Assembly: GCF_000349325.1 (NCBI RefSeq)
Contig: NC_020504.1
Coordinates: forward strand, 6,358,053-6,422,052
Source of the DNA: Streptomyces davaonensis JCM 4913
Lineage (GTDB): Bacteria; Actinomycetota; Actinomycetes; Streptomycetales; Streptomycetaceae
Length of the DNA: 64,000 bases
Direction of reading: 5' to 3'
Below the pieces are notes generated by a model. That model saw only the letters and a program-made list of their open reading frames with translations. It was not told the origin of the DNA and did no database searches. Below, in pieces: positions 8,211 through 17,220 of this stretch. The stretch's first letter is position 1, and every line of letters begins with the position of its first letter. Position numbers and translations under genes: made by a program.

Positions 8211-10268
8211 GTGATCTCCACCGCTATACGCGTCGCCCGGGTGGGCAGCGCGGCCGAGCTGGCCGCGGCGGTCCTCGTGATGCTGGGCTTCCCCTGCCTC
8301 ATGGTGGCCGCGCTCGTCCCGAGCGTTCCCGCCTTCGCGGCCGGTGCCGCAGTGACGTACCTGGCGGACCACTATCTGCACCGCAAGGGCAGCTACCTGG
8401 TCAACCGCCTCAGCAAGGTGCGCGCCGGACTGTCGATCCGCTTTTTGATCAGACAGCTGCTGCTGATCCTGCTGCTGGCCCGCCTGGACCTCTCGGACAA
8501 CCTGGTCTTCTACGCCGCGGTCGCCGGCTTCATCGCCTTCTACGGCCTCCAGGCCCCGCACGGCGCCCTGGTCACCCTGATCCGCAACCGCCGCCGGATG
8601 CCGGTCGCCACCCGCAACGTCGACCTGGCCTCGCGCATCCGTATCCCGGACGCCCCGCCGCAGGGCCTGTTGAACCGCTCCGCCGAGAAGATGCTCCACC
8701 TGGACCTGGCCGCCGTCATCGGCGTGCTCGTCTCCGCCTCCCTGGACGAGTCGCTCGCCGGGTTCATCGGCATCGGCGTCACGCTGCTGCTGGGCACCCT
8801 GTACGTCCTCGCCCTGGTGCCGTACGTCCGTGGCGCGAAGATCCCGCCGAACGCGGACACCGTGCTGGCCGCCGTGGACGACTGGCTGACCCAGTACCGC
8901 CCCGAGACGGTGCTGTACTTCTCCGGCTCCAAGGACTCCGCGTACCAGGTCAACATGTGGCTGGAGACGATGGAGCAGCTCGACTCCAGGCCGCTGATCA
9001 TCCTGCGTGAGCGGGTCATCCTGAACAACCTCGCCCCGACCACGGTCCCCGTCATCTGCGTGCCCGGAGGGGTGCACCTGATGAACCTGGAGCTGTCCAC
9101 CGTGCGCGTCGCGCTGTACGCGGCGAACGTCGGCAAGAACATCCACCTGCTGCGCGTGCCCACCATGAAGCACGTCTTCATCGGCCACGGCGACAGCGAC
9201 AAGCTGGCCAGCGTCAACCCGTTCAGCAAGGTCTACGACGAGGTGTGGACCGCGGGTCGCGCGGGCCGCGACCGGTACGCCATAGCGGACGTCGGTGTCC
9301 GCGACGACGACATCGCCGAGGTCGGCCGCCCGCAGCTGGCGCCCATCCGGACCTGGCAGGGCGTCCCCGAGGACCGGATGCCGACCGTGCTGTACGCGCC
9401 CACCTGGGAGGGCTGGGACGGCAACCCGGGCAACACCTCGATCGTGCTGGCCGGCGAGAACATCGTGAACCGCCTGGTCAAGGCCGATCCGCCGGTCCGT
9501 GTGCTGTACAAGCCGCACCCGTTCACCGGCACCGTCAGCGCCGAGGCCAAGGCCGCCCACGCGCGGATCACCGCGCTGGTGGAGAAGGCCGGCGCGGCCC
9601 GCGCCACCGACGCCCGCTTCACCGCCGACGCCGCCGCCCAGAGCGCCGCCAAGGCCGAACTGACCCGGATCGAGGCCCGGCTCGCCGAGCTGTCCGGCAA
9701 CGGCAAGGACCGCGGCGACGAGGCCGAGGCCACCCGTGACGGCGTGGTGGACGTCGCCCGGCACGAGGAGGCCGCCCGGCTGCGCGCCGAGTGGAACGAC
9801 GCCTACTGGCGCTCCTTCGGCGCCCACGAGCACCGCGTCATCACCGGCGCCGAGCCGCGTCTGTACGACTGCTTCAACGTCTCCGACGCGATGGTCTCCG
9901 ACATCTCCAGCGTGGTCTCCGACTTCATCGCGAGCGGCAAGCCGTACGCGGTGACGGACTCCGGGGAGCTGGGCGAGGAGGAGTTCAAGCGGCAGAACAC
10001 CGCGGTGCGTGCCGCGGTGATCCTGACCAACAGCGCGGCCGAGCTGGGCGGGCTGCTGGACGCGGTCCGCGACCCGGCGGCCGACCCGCTGGCCGAGGAC
10101 CGCGGCGAGCTGAAGCGGTACCTGCTCGGACCCGACGAGCCCGCCTCCATCGAGCAGTTCAACACCGCGGTCGCGAACCTCGCCCTGAAGGCGGAGACCC
10201 GCAACCTCGGCCAGGAGGCCCGGGTCGCGGCGGCGGAGGCCACGGAGTCCGCGGAACTGACCGGCTGA
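8211..10268 (+). CDS. Polyol-phosphate polymerase, teichoic-acid type (paralogue 1)
   Basis: 685 residues. The first ~125 residues hold several hydrophobic membrane segments, followed by a second hydrophobic region near 165-205. The C-terminal two thirds is a CDP-glycerol/ribitol glycerophosphotransferase domain with APTWEGWDGNPGN near 397, YKPHPFTG near 433 and DISSVVSDF near 563. These enzymes transfer glycerol- or ribitol-phosphate from CDP donors onto a growing lipid-linked chain. An inserted Ala/Glu-rich region (about 450-530) is longer than in Firmicutes TagF/TarL. GTG 8211 is chosen as start because GAGCAGG lies just upstream and the paralogue at 11605-13668 begins at the matching point. 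CDP-ribitol would come from the preceding gene. Confidence 0.85.
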   Translation: MISTAIRVARVGSAAELAAAVLVMLGFPCLMVAALVPSVPAFAAGAAVTYLADHYLHRKGSYLVNRLSKVRAGLSIRFLIRQLLLILLLARLDLSDNLVFYAAVAGFIAFYGLQAPHGALVTLIRNRRRMPVATRNVDLASRIRIPDAPPQGLLNRSAEKMLHLDLAAVIGVLVSASLDESLAGFIGIGVTLLLGTLYVLALVPYVRGAKIPPNADTVLAAVDDWLTQYRPETVLYFSGSKDSAYQVNMWLETMEQLDSRPLIILRERVILNNLAPTTVPVICVPGGVHLMNLELSTVRVALYAANVGKNIHLLRVPTMKHVFIGHGDSDKLASVNPFSKVYDEVWTAGRAGRDRYAIADVGVRDDDIAEVGRPQLAPIRTWQGVPEDRMPTVLYAPTWEGWDGNPGNTSIVLAGENIVNRLVKADPPVRVLYKPHPFTGTVSAEAKAAHARITALVEKAGAARATDARFTADAAAQSAAKAELTRIEARLAELSGNGKDRGDEAEATRDGVVDVARHEEAARLRAEWNDAYWRSFGAHEHRVITGAEPRLYDCFNVSDAMVSDISSVVSDFIASGKPYAVTDSGELGEEEFKRQNTAVRAAVILTNSAAELGGLLDAVRDPAADPLAEDRGELKRYLLGPDEPASIEQFNTAVANLALKAETRNLGQEARVAAAEATESAELTG

Positions 10269-10287
10269 AACCGCGCCTGAGCACCCC

Positions 10288-10333
10288 CGTTCGGCCCCCG
10301 AGGAGTTCAACTCCCCGGGGGCCGAACGCTTTT
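10288..10333 (+). terminator. Strong hairpin terminator after polymerase 1
   Basis: CGTTCGGCCCCCG (10288-10300) pairs perfectly with CGGGGGCCGAACG (10316-10328), with a small inner stem GGAGT/ACTCC. CTTTT follows. The downstream GT2 gene therefore probably has its own promoter. Confidence 0.85.
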
Positions 10334-10463
10334 CACACCTCATACGTACCGTGAGGTGGGTCACAATGCGACCCCCGAAGGACAACCGCTTCCTGCGCTG
10401 AACCGTCTTCTAGGTAGCGAAAAGGAGATACGGGAGAAAACCTTCCGTTTACTAGGGGGAAAC

Positions 10464-11672
10464 GTGACCGTGACGCAGCCTGATGTGAGCGTCGTCATCG
10501 GGGCGTACGAAGCGATGCCGTACCTGGTCGACTGCCTGGCGTCCCTGGAGGCGCAGACCCTGGACCCCGCGCGGATCGAGGTCATCGCGGTGGACGACGG
10601 CTCGACCGACGGCACGGGGGAGTACCTGGAGGAGTTCGCGGCCCGCGCCCCCATGCAGGTGACGGTGATCCGGCAGGAGAACTCCGGCGGCCCGAGCGGC
10701 CCGCGCAACATCGGCCTGGGCAAGGCCGCCGGGCGCTACGTCTTCTTCCTCGACGCCGACGACCGGCTGGGCGCCGAGGCTCTTGAGCGGATGGTCGCCA
10801 TGGCCGACCGCAACGGCACCGATGTGGTCCTCGGCCGGGTCGAGGGCATCAACCGCAACCCGCCGAAGTCGATGTGGGGAAAGACGCTGGAGCGCACCGA
10901 TGTGTACTCCTCCAACATCAAGTTCACGCTGAGCGCGCAGAAGCTGTTCCGCCGCGAGCTGCTGACCCGGCACGACATGCGCTTCGACGAGTCCCTGTGG
11001 ACCGGCGAGGACGCGCTGTTCACGATGGAGGCCTATCTGCGGGCCGACGGCGTCTCCGTGCTCGCCGACTACACCTGCTACTACCTGGTGGGCCGCGAGG
11101 ACGGCAAGCACGTGACCAAGAGCGGGGGTTACACCCGGCGCTTCGACTCCGCGCGCGCCCTGATGAACCTGATCGCGGAGATGGTCCCGCCCGGCCCCAA
11201 GCGCGATGTGCTGATGGTCCGTCCGTTCACCGTCACGCTGCTGCCGCAGTTCGGGCCGAAGTACCTCAAGGACAACGACAAGGTCCGGCGCCACAAGTTC
11301 GAACTGGCGGCACCGCTGCTGGCCGCGCACTGGAGCGAGGGCGTGGCGCACCGGCTGAAGGTCGAGGAGCGGCTGCGGATGCACCTGGTCGCCGGGCAGC
11401 AGCCCGAACGGCTGCTGGAGGTCCTGAAGTTCGGCAAGGCCAAGAAGCAGCCGGCGACCCTCCTGGAGAAGAAGGGCCGCCGGGTGTACCTGGCCTATCC
11501 GTACTTCCGGGACCGCGAGGCCGGGATACCGGACTCGGTCTATCTGGCCGAGCCCCGGGAGGCCCGGGGCGTTCCCGGCTACCGCGAGGGCGGCACCGAC
11601 TACTTCATGCGCCGGGCTCTGCGGAAGCTGCGGAAGACGCTGCGGCCGGCCCCGGCTCCGGCGAGCCGCTGA
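10464..11672 (+). CDS. Family 2 glycosyltransferase of the wall-polymer locus
   Basis: About 402 residues. The GT-A fold begins with DVSVVIGAYEAMPYL; nucleotide-binding motifs are VIAVDDGSTDGTG near 40-50 and FLDADDR near 95-101, with an acidic catalytic candidate in WTGEDALF near 180. The C-terminal third is basic and carries no membrane segment, so it is probably a peripheral enzyme like the TagF/TarQ-associated GT2s. An AGGGGGA ribosome site (10454-10460) supports GTG 10464 or, with better spacing, GTG 10470. Its 3' end overlaps the convergent polymerase gene by 68 bp. It may glycosylate the polyol chain or build the repeating unit; sugar donor and acceptor cannot be read from sequence. 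Confidence 0.85.
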   Translation: MTVTQPDVSVVIGAYEAMPYLVDCLASLEAQTLDPARIEVIAVDDGSTDGTGEYLEEFAARAPMQVTVIRQENSGGPSGPRNIGLGKAAGRYVFFLDADDRLGAEALERMVAMADRNGTDVVLGRVEGINRNPPKSMWGKTLERTDVYSSNIKFTLSAQKLFRRELLTRHDMRFDESLWTGEDALFTMEAYLRADGVSVLADYTCYYLVGREDGKHVTKSGGYTRRFDSARALMNLIAEMVPPGPKRDVLMVRPFTVTLLPQFGPKYLKDNDKVRRHKFELAAPLLAAHWSEGVAHRLKVEERLRMHLVAGQQPERLLEVLKFGKAKKQPATLLEKKGRRVYLAYPYFRDREAGIPDSVYLAEPREARGVPGYREGGTDYFMRRALRKLRKTLRPAPAPASR

Positions 11673-13668
11673 GGCGCTGCCCAGGGATCAGCCGGGCCCG
11701 CCGCTCCTCGGCCGCCGAACACAGCTCCTGTACGGCCGTGTTGAAGCGCTCCTGGGCGGCCGGCTCGTCAGGCCCCAGCAGATGCCGCTTCAACTCGGCC
11801 CGCGCCCCGGCCAGTTCGTCCTTCTCCGGATTCCGCACCGACTCCAGCAGCTCGGGCACCCCGGCCGCGTCCGGCGCCAGCACGGTCGCCGCCCGCACGG
11901 TCGGGAAGGTCTTGCAGAAGACGTCCTCCGCGAGACCGCTGGTGTTGGCCACGGCGTACGGCTTCCCGCTCGCCAGGAAGTCGCTGACCACGCTGGAGAC
12001 ATCGCTGACCAGCAGGTCCGACCGGTTGAAGCAGGAGAACAGCGTGGGCCGCACGCCGATGACGATCTGGTGCTCCCACTCGGGCAGCGAGGCCCAGTAG
12101 GCCTCCTCCCAGGCGGCCGTGGCCTCGGCCACCGCCCGTGCCCGCCCCGCCTCGGGCGTCGACTGCGCCAGCATCCGCTCGACCTGGTCGGCACCGGCCC
12201 GGAAGTCGCTCGCGGTCAGCCGGTCCAACTCCACGGTCCGCCGGGCCAGTTCACCGTCGTCGACGGGCCGCGCCCCGGACCGCTCCCGGTTCGCGGCCCG
12301 GATCAGCTCCCGGATCCGCAGATCGGCCGCCCCGGCCCGCGGATCCACCGACCCGGTCAGCGGATGCGGCTTGTACAGCAGCCGCACCTTCGGATCCGCC
12401 AGCAGCGCCCGTACGACGTTCTCCCCGGCCTCGATCACCGAGGTGTTCCCCGGGTTGCCGTCCCAGCCCTCCCAGGTCGGCGCGTACAGCACGGTGGTGT
12501 ACGCCCCGGTGGGCGGGCCCGAGTACGGCCGTACGGCGTCCAGTTGGGGGCGGCCGATCTCCACGACGTCCTTGTCCTCGACGCCGACCTCGGCCTGCGC
12601 GTACCGCTCGCGCGCCGCGGGACCGGCCACCCACACCTCGTCGTAGGCCTTCGCGTACGGGTTGCAGGAGGACAGCTTGTCGCTCTCCCCGTGGTTGACG
12701 AAGGTGTGCAGCAGCGTGGGGATGCGCAGCACCTGGGAGGTCTTGCCGGAGTTCGAGGGGTGGATGAGCACCCGGAGCGTGGACTGTTCGAGCCGCATCA
12801 GCGTGGAGACCTTCGGCAGGCACAGCACGGGTACGTCGGTCGCCGCGAGCTTCTGCACCATGAACCGCTCCCGCAGCACGATCAGCGGCCGACCCTCCAC
12901 CTGCGCCAGCGGCTCCAGCCACATGTTCGCCTGGTACGCCGAGGAGGTGCCGCCGGAGAAGTACAGGCCGACCGTCGGGCGGTACTCCGCCAGCCAGCGG
13001 TCGAGCCACTCCAGTGCCTCCCGCTCGCCCGCCGGACGGCGGCCCGGCAGCAGCCGCAGCAGCAGGTCACACAGGCCCAGCACGGCGATGCCCAGGGACA
13101 GGGCGAGGCCGAGGGCCGCCCAGCGGCGGTCGGCGGTGGCGGCGGTGGCCAGCAGACCGGCCGTCGCGGGCAGGCCGTAGGCGAGCAGCCGGTTGCCGGG
13201 GCGGCGCAGCAGCAGCGGCGGGGCCGGGGAAAGGCGTAGGGCGGAGGCGTCGATGTTGCGGGTCACCACCGGCAGGGTGCGGGTGCGGCGGACCAGGATC
13301 GACGCCGCCTGGATCGCGCAGTGCAGCGCGTAGAAGGCGAGCAGGGCGGCGACCAGCGGGGTGTACGACGACTCCCGGTCCTGTCCGCCGAGCCGCAGCA
13401 GCGCCACCACCAGCAGCAGGTCCCGCAGCGCATGGCGCACGGTGATGTCCAGGTGCGACTTGGCGAACACCGAGAGCATGCCGCGCTGCCAGCGGTACAG
13501 CACGCCCTCCACGGCCAGGCACACGGCGGTGGCGGCGATCAGCAGCGGGACGTGCGGGCGCAGGGCGGCAACGGCCAGCGCGCAGAACGCGCCCACGAGG
13601 GTGGCCGCCAGCAGCGGACGGGGGATGGATCTTGGCACTACGGTCACTCCAAGCGTCGACGCAGACAT
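11605..13668 (-). CDS. Polyol-phosphate polymerase, teichoic-acid type (paralogue 2)
   Basis: 687 residues, a clear paralogue of the + strand gene at 8211-10268. Both have an N-terminal multi-span region, a junction motif (PVVTRNID here, PVATRNVD there), FSGG/FSGS with SAYQ(A/V)NMWLE, and the glycerophosphotransferase core APTWEGWDGNPGNTS near 395, YKPHPLTG near 431 and DVSSVVSDF near 555. The two could make different polymer segments (primer versus main chain) or use different CDP-polyols. ATG 13668 is taken; GTG 13647 is possible. Codons at its 3' end lie opposite those of the GT2 gene. Confidence 0.83.
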   Translation of the reverse strand: MSASTLGVTVVPRSIPRPLLAATLVGAFCALAVAALRPHVPLLIAATAVCLAVEGVLYRWQRGMLSVFAKSHLDITVRHALRDLLLVVALLRLGGQDRESSYTPLVAALLAFYALHCAIQAASILVRRTRTLPVVTRNIDASALRLSPAPPLLLRRPGNRLLAYGLPATAGLLATAATADRRWAALGLALSLGIAVLGLCDLLLRLLPGRRPAGEREALEWLDRWLAEYRPTVGLYFSGGTSSAYQANMWLEPLAQVEGRPLIVLRERFMVQKLAATDVPVLCLPKVSTLMRLEQSTLRVLIHPSNSGKTSQVLRIPTLLHTFVNHGESDKLSSCNPYAKAYDEVWVAGPAARERYAQAEVGVEDKDVVEIGRPQLDAVRPYSGPPTGAYTTVLYAPTWEGWDGNPGNTSVIEAGENVVRALLADPKVRLLYKPHPLTGSVDPRAGAADLRIRELIRAANRERSGARPVDDGELARRTVELDRLTASDFRAGADQVERMLAQSTPEAGRARAVAEATAAWEEAYWASLPEWEHQIVIGVRPTLFSCFNRSDLLVSDVSSVVSDFLASGKPYAVANTSGLAEDVFCKTFPTVRAATVLAPDAAGVPELLESVRNPEKDELAGARAELKRHLLGPDEPAAQERFNTAVQELCSAAEERRARLIPGQRLSGSPEPGPAAASSAASAEPGA

Positions 13669-13760
13669 GCGTCCGGGTTAACGCCCGACGGCCTCCGTAC
13701 GACACGCGGGTGACGTACGGAGGCCGTGGAGTGCCGGTGGGCCGGAGCGCCCTGAAGGGG

Positions 13761-15161
13761 TCAGCGCCCGTTCTGAAGTGCCTTGCCGACCACGCGGCGG
13801 GCGCGCCGGTACACGGACGTCTGCGACACGGGGGCCGCGACCGCCTTGCTGCCGCTCTTCGCCAGCTCCTGCTTCAGCTTGGCGTTGTCCGCGGTCAGCT
13901 TGGTGATCCGGTTCTGGAGGAAGCCGAACCGGGCCGCCATGGCTATCGGGTCGGCGTCGTTCCAGGGGCGGATGCCGGCCGGGAAGTCCAGCGACCGCAT
14001 GCGCTTCTCGAACGCCGCGCCGCTGTCGCCGTGCGTGAAGGTGTTCTTCAGGCCGTTGCGGTCCAGGAACCCCGTGAACCGCTCGAAGCGCTCATGGTGG
14101 TTGTTGACCAGCGGTCCGAAGTCGGCCTGCGCGTACAGCTTCGCCGGGTCGACGTCCACGCCCTTGCCGAGCTCGTCGATCCGCTGGTGCGGGATGTCGA
14201 AGTACCGGCACAGCTCCAGCGTGCGGGAGTCGCCGCACAGCACCGTCGCGGGCGTGCCGGCCAGCAGCGCCGCGATGTTGCCGTGGATCCGGGAGCCGAA
14301 GGAGAAGTCGAACTCGCGCAGATCGTCGATCCAGGTGATCGGGTCGATGTAGACGCGGGCCTTGCCCTCCCGGTACATCGGGTGGTCCGGGTGGGTCGGC
14401 ATCGCGGTGATCTTGCCATTGGCGCTGGAGACGTCCCGCCAGTGCAGCTGGAGCGCGTCGGTGAGGTTCTGGCCGATGTAGCGCAGGTGGGGGTAGCGCT
14501 CGTGGGCGGCGGCGATGACCCGGTCCAGGCCCTGGGTCCGCACCGCGCTGTGCGAGCCGTTGATCGCGACCCGGGACTCGGCGTTCAGCTCGGGCGCCCG
14601 CTTGGCGACGTTCAGGTCCTTGCCGTACATGAACATCGACGGGCAGCCGATGACCTCGACGTCCCGGAAGCCCATGTCGTTGAGGTACTTCTCGGTGAAC
14701 TCGCCGCGCACGCCGATCGAGGTGCTCTTGTCGAGCACCGCGGAGACGAACGCGCGCACGGCCGGCTCCATCGGCTTCAGCCGCGCCGGGTCGTAGCTGA
14801 GCCCGGTCTGCGCGCCGACGCCGACCACGACGACCGGGATCCGCAGCTTGGTGATCAGCTGGGTCAGCCGCCGCAGCTGTGGCTCGAACGACGGCCGGAA
14901 GGCGTTGGCGAGCGGCACGACGAAGGCGTCGTACTGCTCGTTGATCCTCCCCGCGGCCTGCACATTGGTCCTGATGCCGTTGGACACGACCTCGGTGCCC
15001 GGGACTTCGAGGATCTTGTGGGTGGCGTCGCTGAAGATCAGGTTGCCGGAGTTGGTGGCGATGACGTCGCGGTGGAGGGCTTCCTCGACCGGGACGACGT
15101 CGTAGGGGCTCTTCCCCGATCTGAGGAGGATGCGCCGCGCAGGGGGAACATTCGATGACAC
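13761..15161 (-). CDS. Polysaccharide pyruvyl transferase family protein
   Basis: 466 residues. Motifs of the CsaB/polysaccharide pyruvyltransferase family are visible: the N-terminal GNLIFSDA, the mid-protein VVVVGVGAQTG and VRGEFTEKYL, and the C-terminal FDFSFGSRIHGNIAALLAGTP, where the SRxHG stretch is the most diagnostic. Family members add ketal-linked pyruvate from PEP to wall glycans; here the likely target is the locus's own glycopolymer. A coiled-coil stretch (LQNRITKLTADNAKLKQEL) near the C-terminus may mediate oligomerisation. The GTG start at 15161 has no ribosome site, but TATTCT lies 7 nt upstream, so the message may be leaderless. It is 92 nt downstream of polymerase 2. Confidence 0.85.
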   Translation of the reverse strand: MSSNVPPARRILLRSGKSPYDVVPVEEALHRDVIATNSGNLIFSDATHKILEVPGTEVVSNGIRTNVQAAGRINEQYDAFVVPLANAFRPSFEPQLRRLTQLITKLRIPVVVVGVGAQTGLSYDPARLKPMEPAVRAFVSAVLDKSTSIGVRGEFTEKYLNDMGFRDVEVIGCPSMFMYGKDLNVAKRAPELNAESRVAINGSHSAVRTQGLDRVIAAAHERYPHLRYIGQNLTDALQLHWRDVSSANGKITAMPTHPDHPMYREGKARVYIDPITWIDDLREFDFSFGSRIHGNIAALLAGTPATVLCGDSRTLELCRYFDIPHQRIDELGKGVDVDPAKLYAQADFGPLVNNHHERFERFTGFLDRNGLKNTFTHGDSGAAFEKRMRSLDFPAGIRPWNDADPIAMAARFGFLQNRITKLTADNAKLKQELAKSGSKAVAAPVSQTSVYRRARRVVGKALQNGR

Positions 15162-15168
15162 AAACGTC

Positions 15169-15174
15169 AGAATA
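15169..15174 (-). promoter_or_regulatory. Leaderless -10 box for the pyruvyl transferase gene
   Basis: Read on the - strand, TATTCT is followed by 7 nt and the GTG start at 15161. The surrounding 15162-15230 stretch is unusually AT-rich for this chromosome and probably holds both divergent promoters. Confidence 0.5.
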
Positions 15175-15303
15175 AGTTTGACTGAACTTTGATTTCTATA
15201 AGCAACCAGTACAACCTTTTTGTCGTATGCGCAGCGTGAGTGGGCGGCTACCGGCCTGCTGTCCGGCGACTGGACCGATGCGCGAGGGACGGCCCCCTTC
15301 GCG

Positions 15304-15309
15304 TAGATT
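15304..15309 (+). promoter_or_regulatory. proB: Candidate -10 box for proB
   Basis: TAGATT lies 36 nt before the proB GTG, leaving a short leader with a purine-rich GAGGGGACGG tract. No clear -35 match is visible. Confidence 0.4.
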
Positions 15310-15345
15310 GCGGTTCAGTCGACGCGCGAGGGGACGGAACAGCAG

Positions 15346-16473
15346 GTGACAGGCGTAAGGCAGGCCGTGGCCGAGGCCCGCAGGGTCGTCGTCAAGGTGG
15401 GTTCCTCGTCCCTGACAACCGCCTCCGGAGGGCTCGACGCGGACCGTGTGGACGCCCTCGTGGACGTCCTCGCGAAGAGCCGAAGCGGCGGGGAACGTGA
15501 GATTGTTCTCGTTTCCTCCGGCGCCATCGCCGCCGGTCTGGCCCCGCTCGGACTGCGTCGCCGCCCCAAGGACCTGGCCCGCCAGCAGGCCGCCGCCAGC
15601 GTCGGCCAGGGACTGCTCGTCGCCCGCTACACCGCCTCCTTCGCCCGCTACGGCGTCCGCGTCGGCCAGGTGCTGCTCACCTCCGACGACATGAGCCGTC
15701 GCGCCCACCACCGCAACGCCTCGCGCACCCTCGACAAGCTCCTCGCGATGGGCGCCCTGCCGGTCGTCAACGAGAACGACACCGTCGCCACGGACGAGAT
15801 CCGCTTCGGCGACAACGACCGCCTCGCCGCCCTCGTCGCCCACCTGGTCCGCGCCGACCTGCTGGTGCTGCTGTCCGACGTGGACGGCGTGTACGACGGC
15901 GACCCCAGCAGGCCCGGCACCTCGCGGATAGCGGAGGTACGGGGACCCGGGGACCTGGCGCACGTGGAGATCGGCAGCGCGGGCAAGGCCGGGGTCGGCA
16001 CCGGCGGCATGGTCACCAAGGTCGAGGCCGCCCGGATCGCCGCCGCCGCGGGCATCCCGGTGGTGCTCACCAGCGCCGTGCACGCCGCCGAGGCGCTCTC
16101 CGGCGGGGACACCGGCACCTACTTCCACGCCACCGGCAGACGCTCCGCCGACCGGCTGCTGTGGCTCCAGCACGCCTCCACACCGCAGGGCTCGCTGACC
16201 CTGGACGACGGCGCGGTGCGGGCCGTCGTGGAGCGCCGCAAGTCGCTGCTCCCGGCCGGGATCGCCGCCGTGGAGGGCGAGTTCAGCGCCGGGGACCCGG
16301 TGGAGCTGCGGGACGGGGCCGGGCGGGCGGTCGCGCGCGGTCTGGTCAGCTTCGACGCCAAGGAGATCCCCCAGCTCATCGGGCGCTCCACGCACGAGCT
16401 GGCCCGGGAGCTGGGCCCGGCGTACGAGCGCGAGGTCGTCCACCGCGACGATCTGGTGCTTCTGGAGCCCTGA
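15346..16473 (+). CDS. proB: Glutamate 5-kinase
   Basis: 375 residues; catalyses ATP-dependent phosphorylation of glutamate, the first and feedback-regulated step of proline synthesis. The amino-acid-kinase domain shows VVVKVGSSSLT near 14-24, LVSSGAIAAG near 60 and the PVVNENDTVA and FGDNDRLAALVA motifs. A C-terminal PUA domain occupies about 285-375. Start is GTG 15346, behind a GGGGACGG tract. proA, the next pathway enzyme, is not adjacent: a 158-residue uncharacterised gene sits between them and proA seems to have its own promoter. Confidence 0.97.
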   Translation: MTGVRQAVAEARRVVVKVGSSSLTTASGGLDADRVDALVDVLAKSRSGGEREIVLVSSGAIAAGLAPLGLRRRPKDLARQQAAASVGQGLLVARYTASFARYGVRVGQVLLTSDDMSRRAHHRNASRTLDKLLAMGALPVVNENDTVATDEIRFGDNDRLAALVAHLVRADLLVLLSDVDGVYDGDPSRPGTSRIAEVRGPGDLAHVEIGSAGKAGVGTGGMVTKVEAARIAAAAGIPVVLTSAVHAAEALSGGDTGTYFHATGRRSADRLLWLQHASTPQGSLTLDDGAVRAVVERRKSLLPAGIAAVEGEFSAGDPVELRDGAGRAVARGLVSFDAKEIPQLIGRSTHELARELGPAYEREVVHRDDLVLLEP

Positions 16474-16634
16474 CGCGGCCTGCGTCCGAAAACAGGGTGA
16501 ACGCCCCGGCGAACGTGTCGCCCTGAGGTGGACGTTCCGCAAAAGCGCCACACAACCGCTTGCGGGCTGCTCAACTTTGTCTCAAGGAAACAAACCGCCG
16601 AGCACTGCTCGACCGTGGGACGAAGGAGGCCGTC

Positions 16635-17111
16635 GTGAGACGAGTACGCCCTGGGGCGGCGGCGTCCGGCGGTGGGATCGGCGGCTCCTCCTCCCGGGCG
16701 CCCGGTGAGGAGCGCGCCCTGACCAGCGTCGCGACCGGCGAACTGGCCGGCGGCGGAGAGCCCGAGGAACTGCCCCGGCTGTGGCATGTCACCCTCAGCG
16801 TCTCCGGCGAGGAGGCACCGCTCAAGGAGGTCAGGCGGGCGCTCGAACAGCTCGCCCACGACCACCCCTTCCTGCTGACCAGCCGCTACGCCAACGACCA
16901 CGCCGAGATCCGGTACTGGGAGGAGGCCCGCGACCTGCACGACGCCGCCGCCGTCGCGCTGCGCCTGTGGGGCGAGCACCGCCAGAGCGCGGGCCTGCCG
17001 CCCTGGGAGATCGTCGGCCTGGAGGTCATCGACCGCGTGACCTACCACCAGCGCATCGCCGAGGGGTACGGCCCGCCGCCGGCCAGCCCGGTGGGCGTGC
17101 ACCCCTACTGA
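16635..17111 (+). CDS. Conserved hypothetical protein between proB and proA
   Basis: 158 residues from GTG 16635, which is 5 nt after a perfect AAGGAGG site; upstream in-frame ATG 16560 has no such site. After a Gly/Ser-rich N-terminal 50 residues comes a compact domain ([61 protein letters not shown]) with an alternating beta-alpha pattern. I do not recognise an enzyme family. The position between two proline genes is typical of Streptomyces chromosomes but does not by itself show a role in proline synthesis. No signal peptide or membrane segment. Confidence 0.75.
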   Translation: MRRVRPGAAASGGGIGGSSSRAPGEERALTSVATGELAGGGEPEELPRLWHVTLSVSGEEAPLKEVRRALEQLAHDHPFLLTSRYANDHAEIRYWEEARDLHDAAAVALRLWGEHRQSAGLPPWEIVGLEVIDRVTYHQRIAEGYGPPPASPVGVHPY

Positions 17112-17208
17112 GGTCGGTCGGGCCGCCCTGGAGGACCCCTTTTGCGGGACCTTCGGACGGCTTGTCTCGCGGTGTGGGACATCCGGTGAACGGCTCCCTC
17201 CGGCGCAC

Positions 17209-17214
17209 TACCCT
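17209..17214 (+). promoter_or_regulatory. proA: Leaderless -10 box for proA
   Basis: TACCCT is followed by exactly 6 nt (TCCCTC) and the ATG at 17221. No purine-rich ribosome site exists in between, so transcription probably begins at the start codon. Confidence 0.6.
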
Positions 17215-17220
17215 TCCCTC

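Noticed and set aside
10356..10463. Earlier start of the GT2 gene, which would include a TTA codon near 10448
   Set aside because: The AGGGGGA site and family N-terminus support GTG 10464/10470, so this TTA is not counted as a bldA target.
5199..15161. Secondary-metabolite gene cluster
   Set aside because: There are no polyketide, peptide or terpene synthases; domains are those of wall-polymer synthesis.
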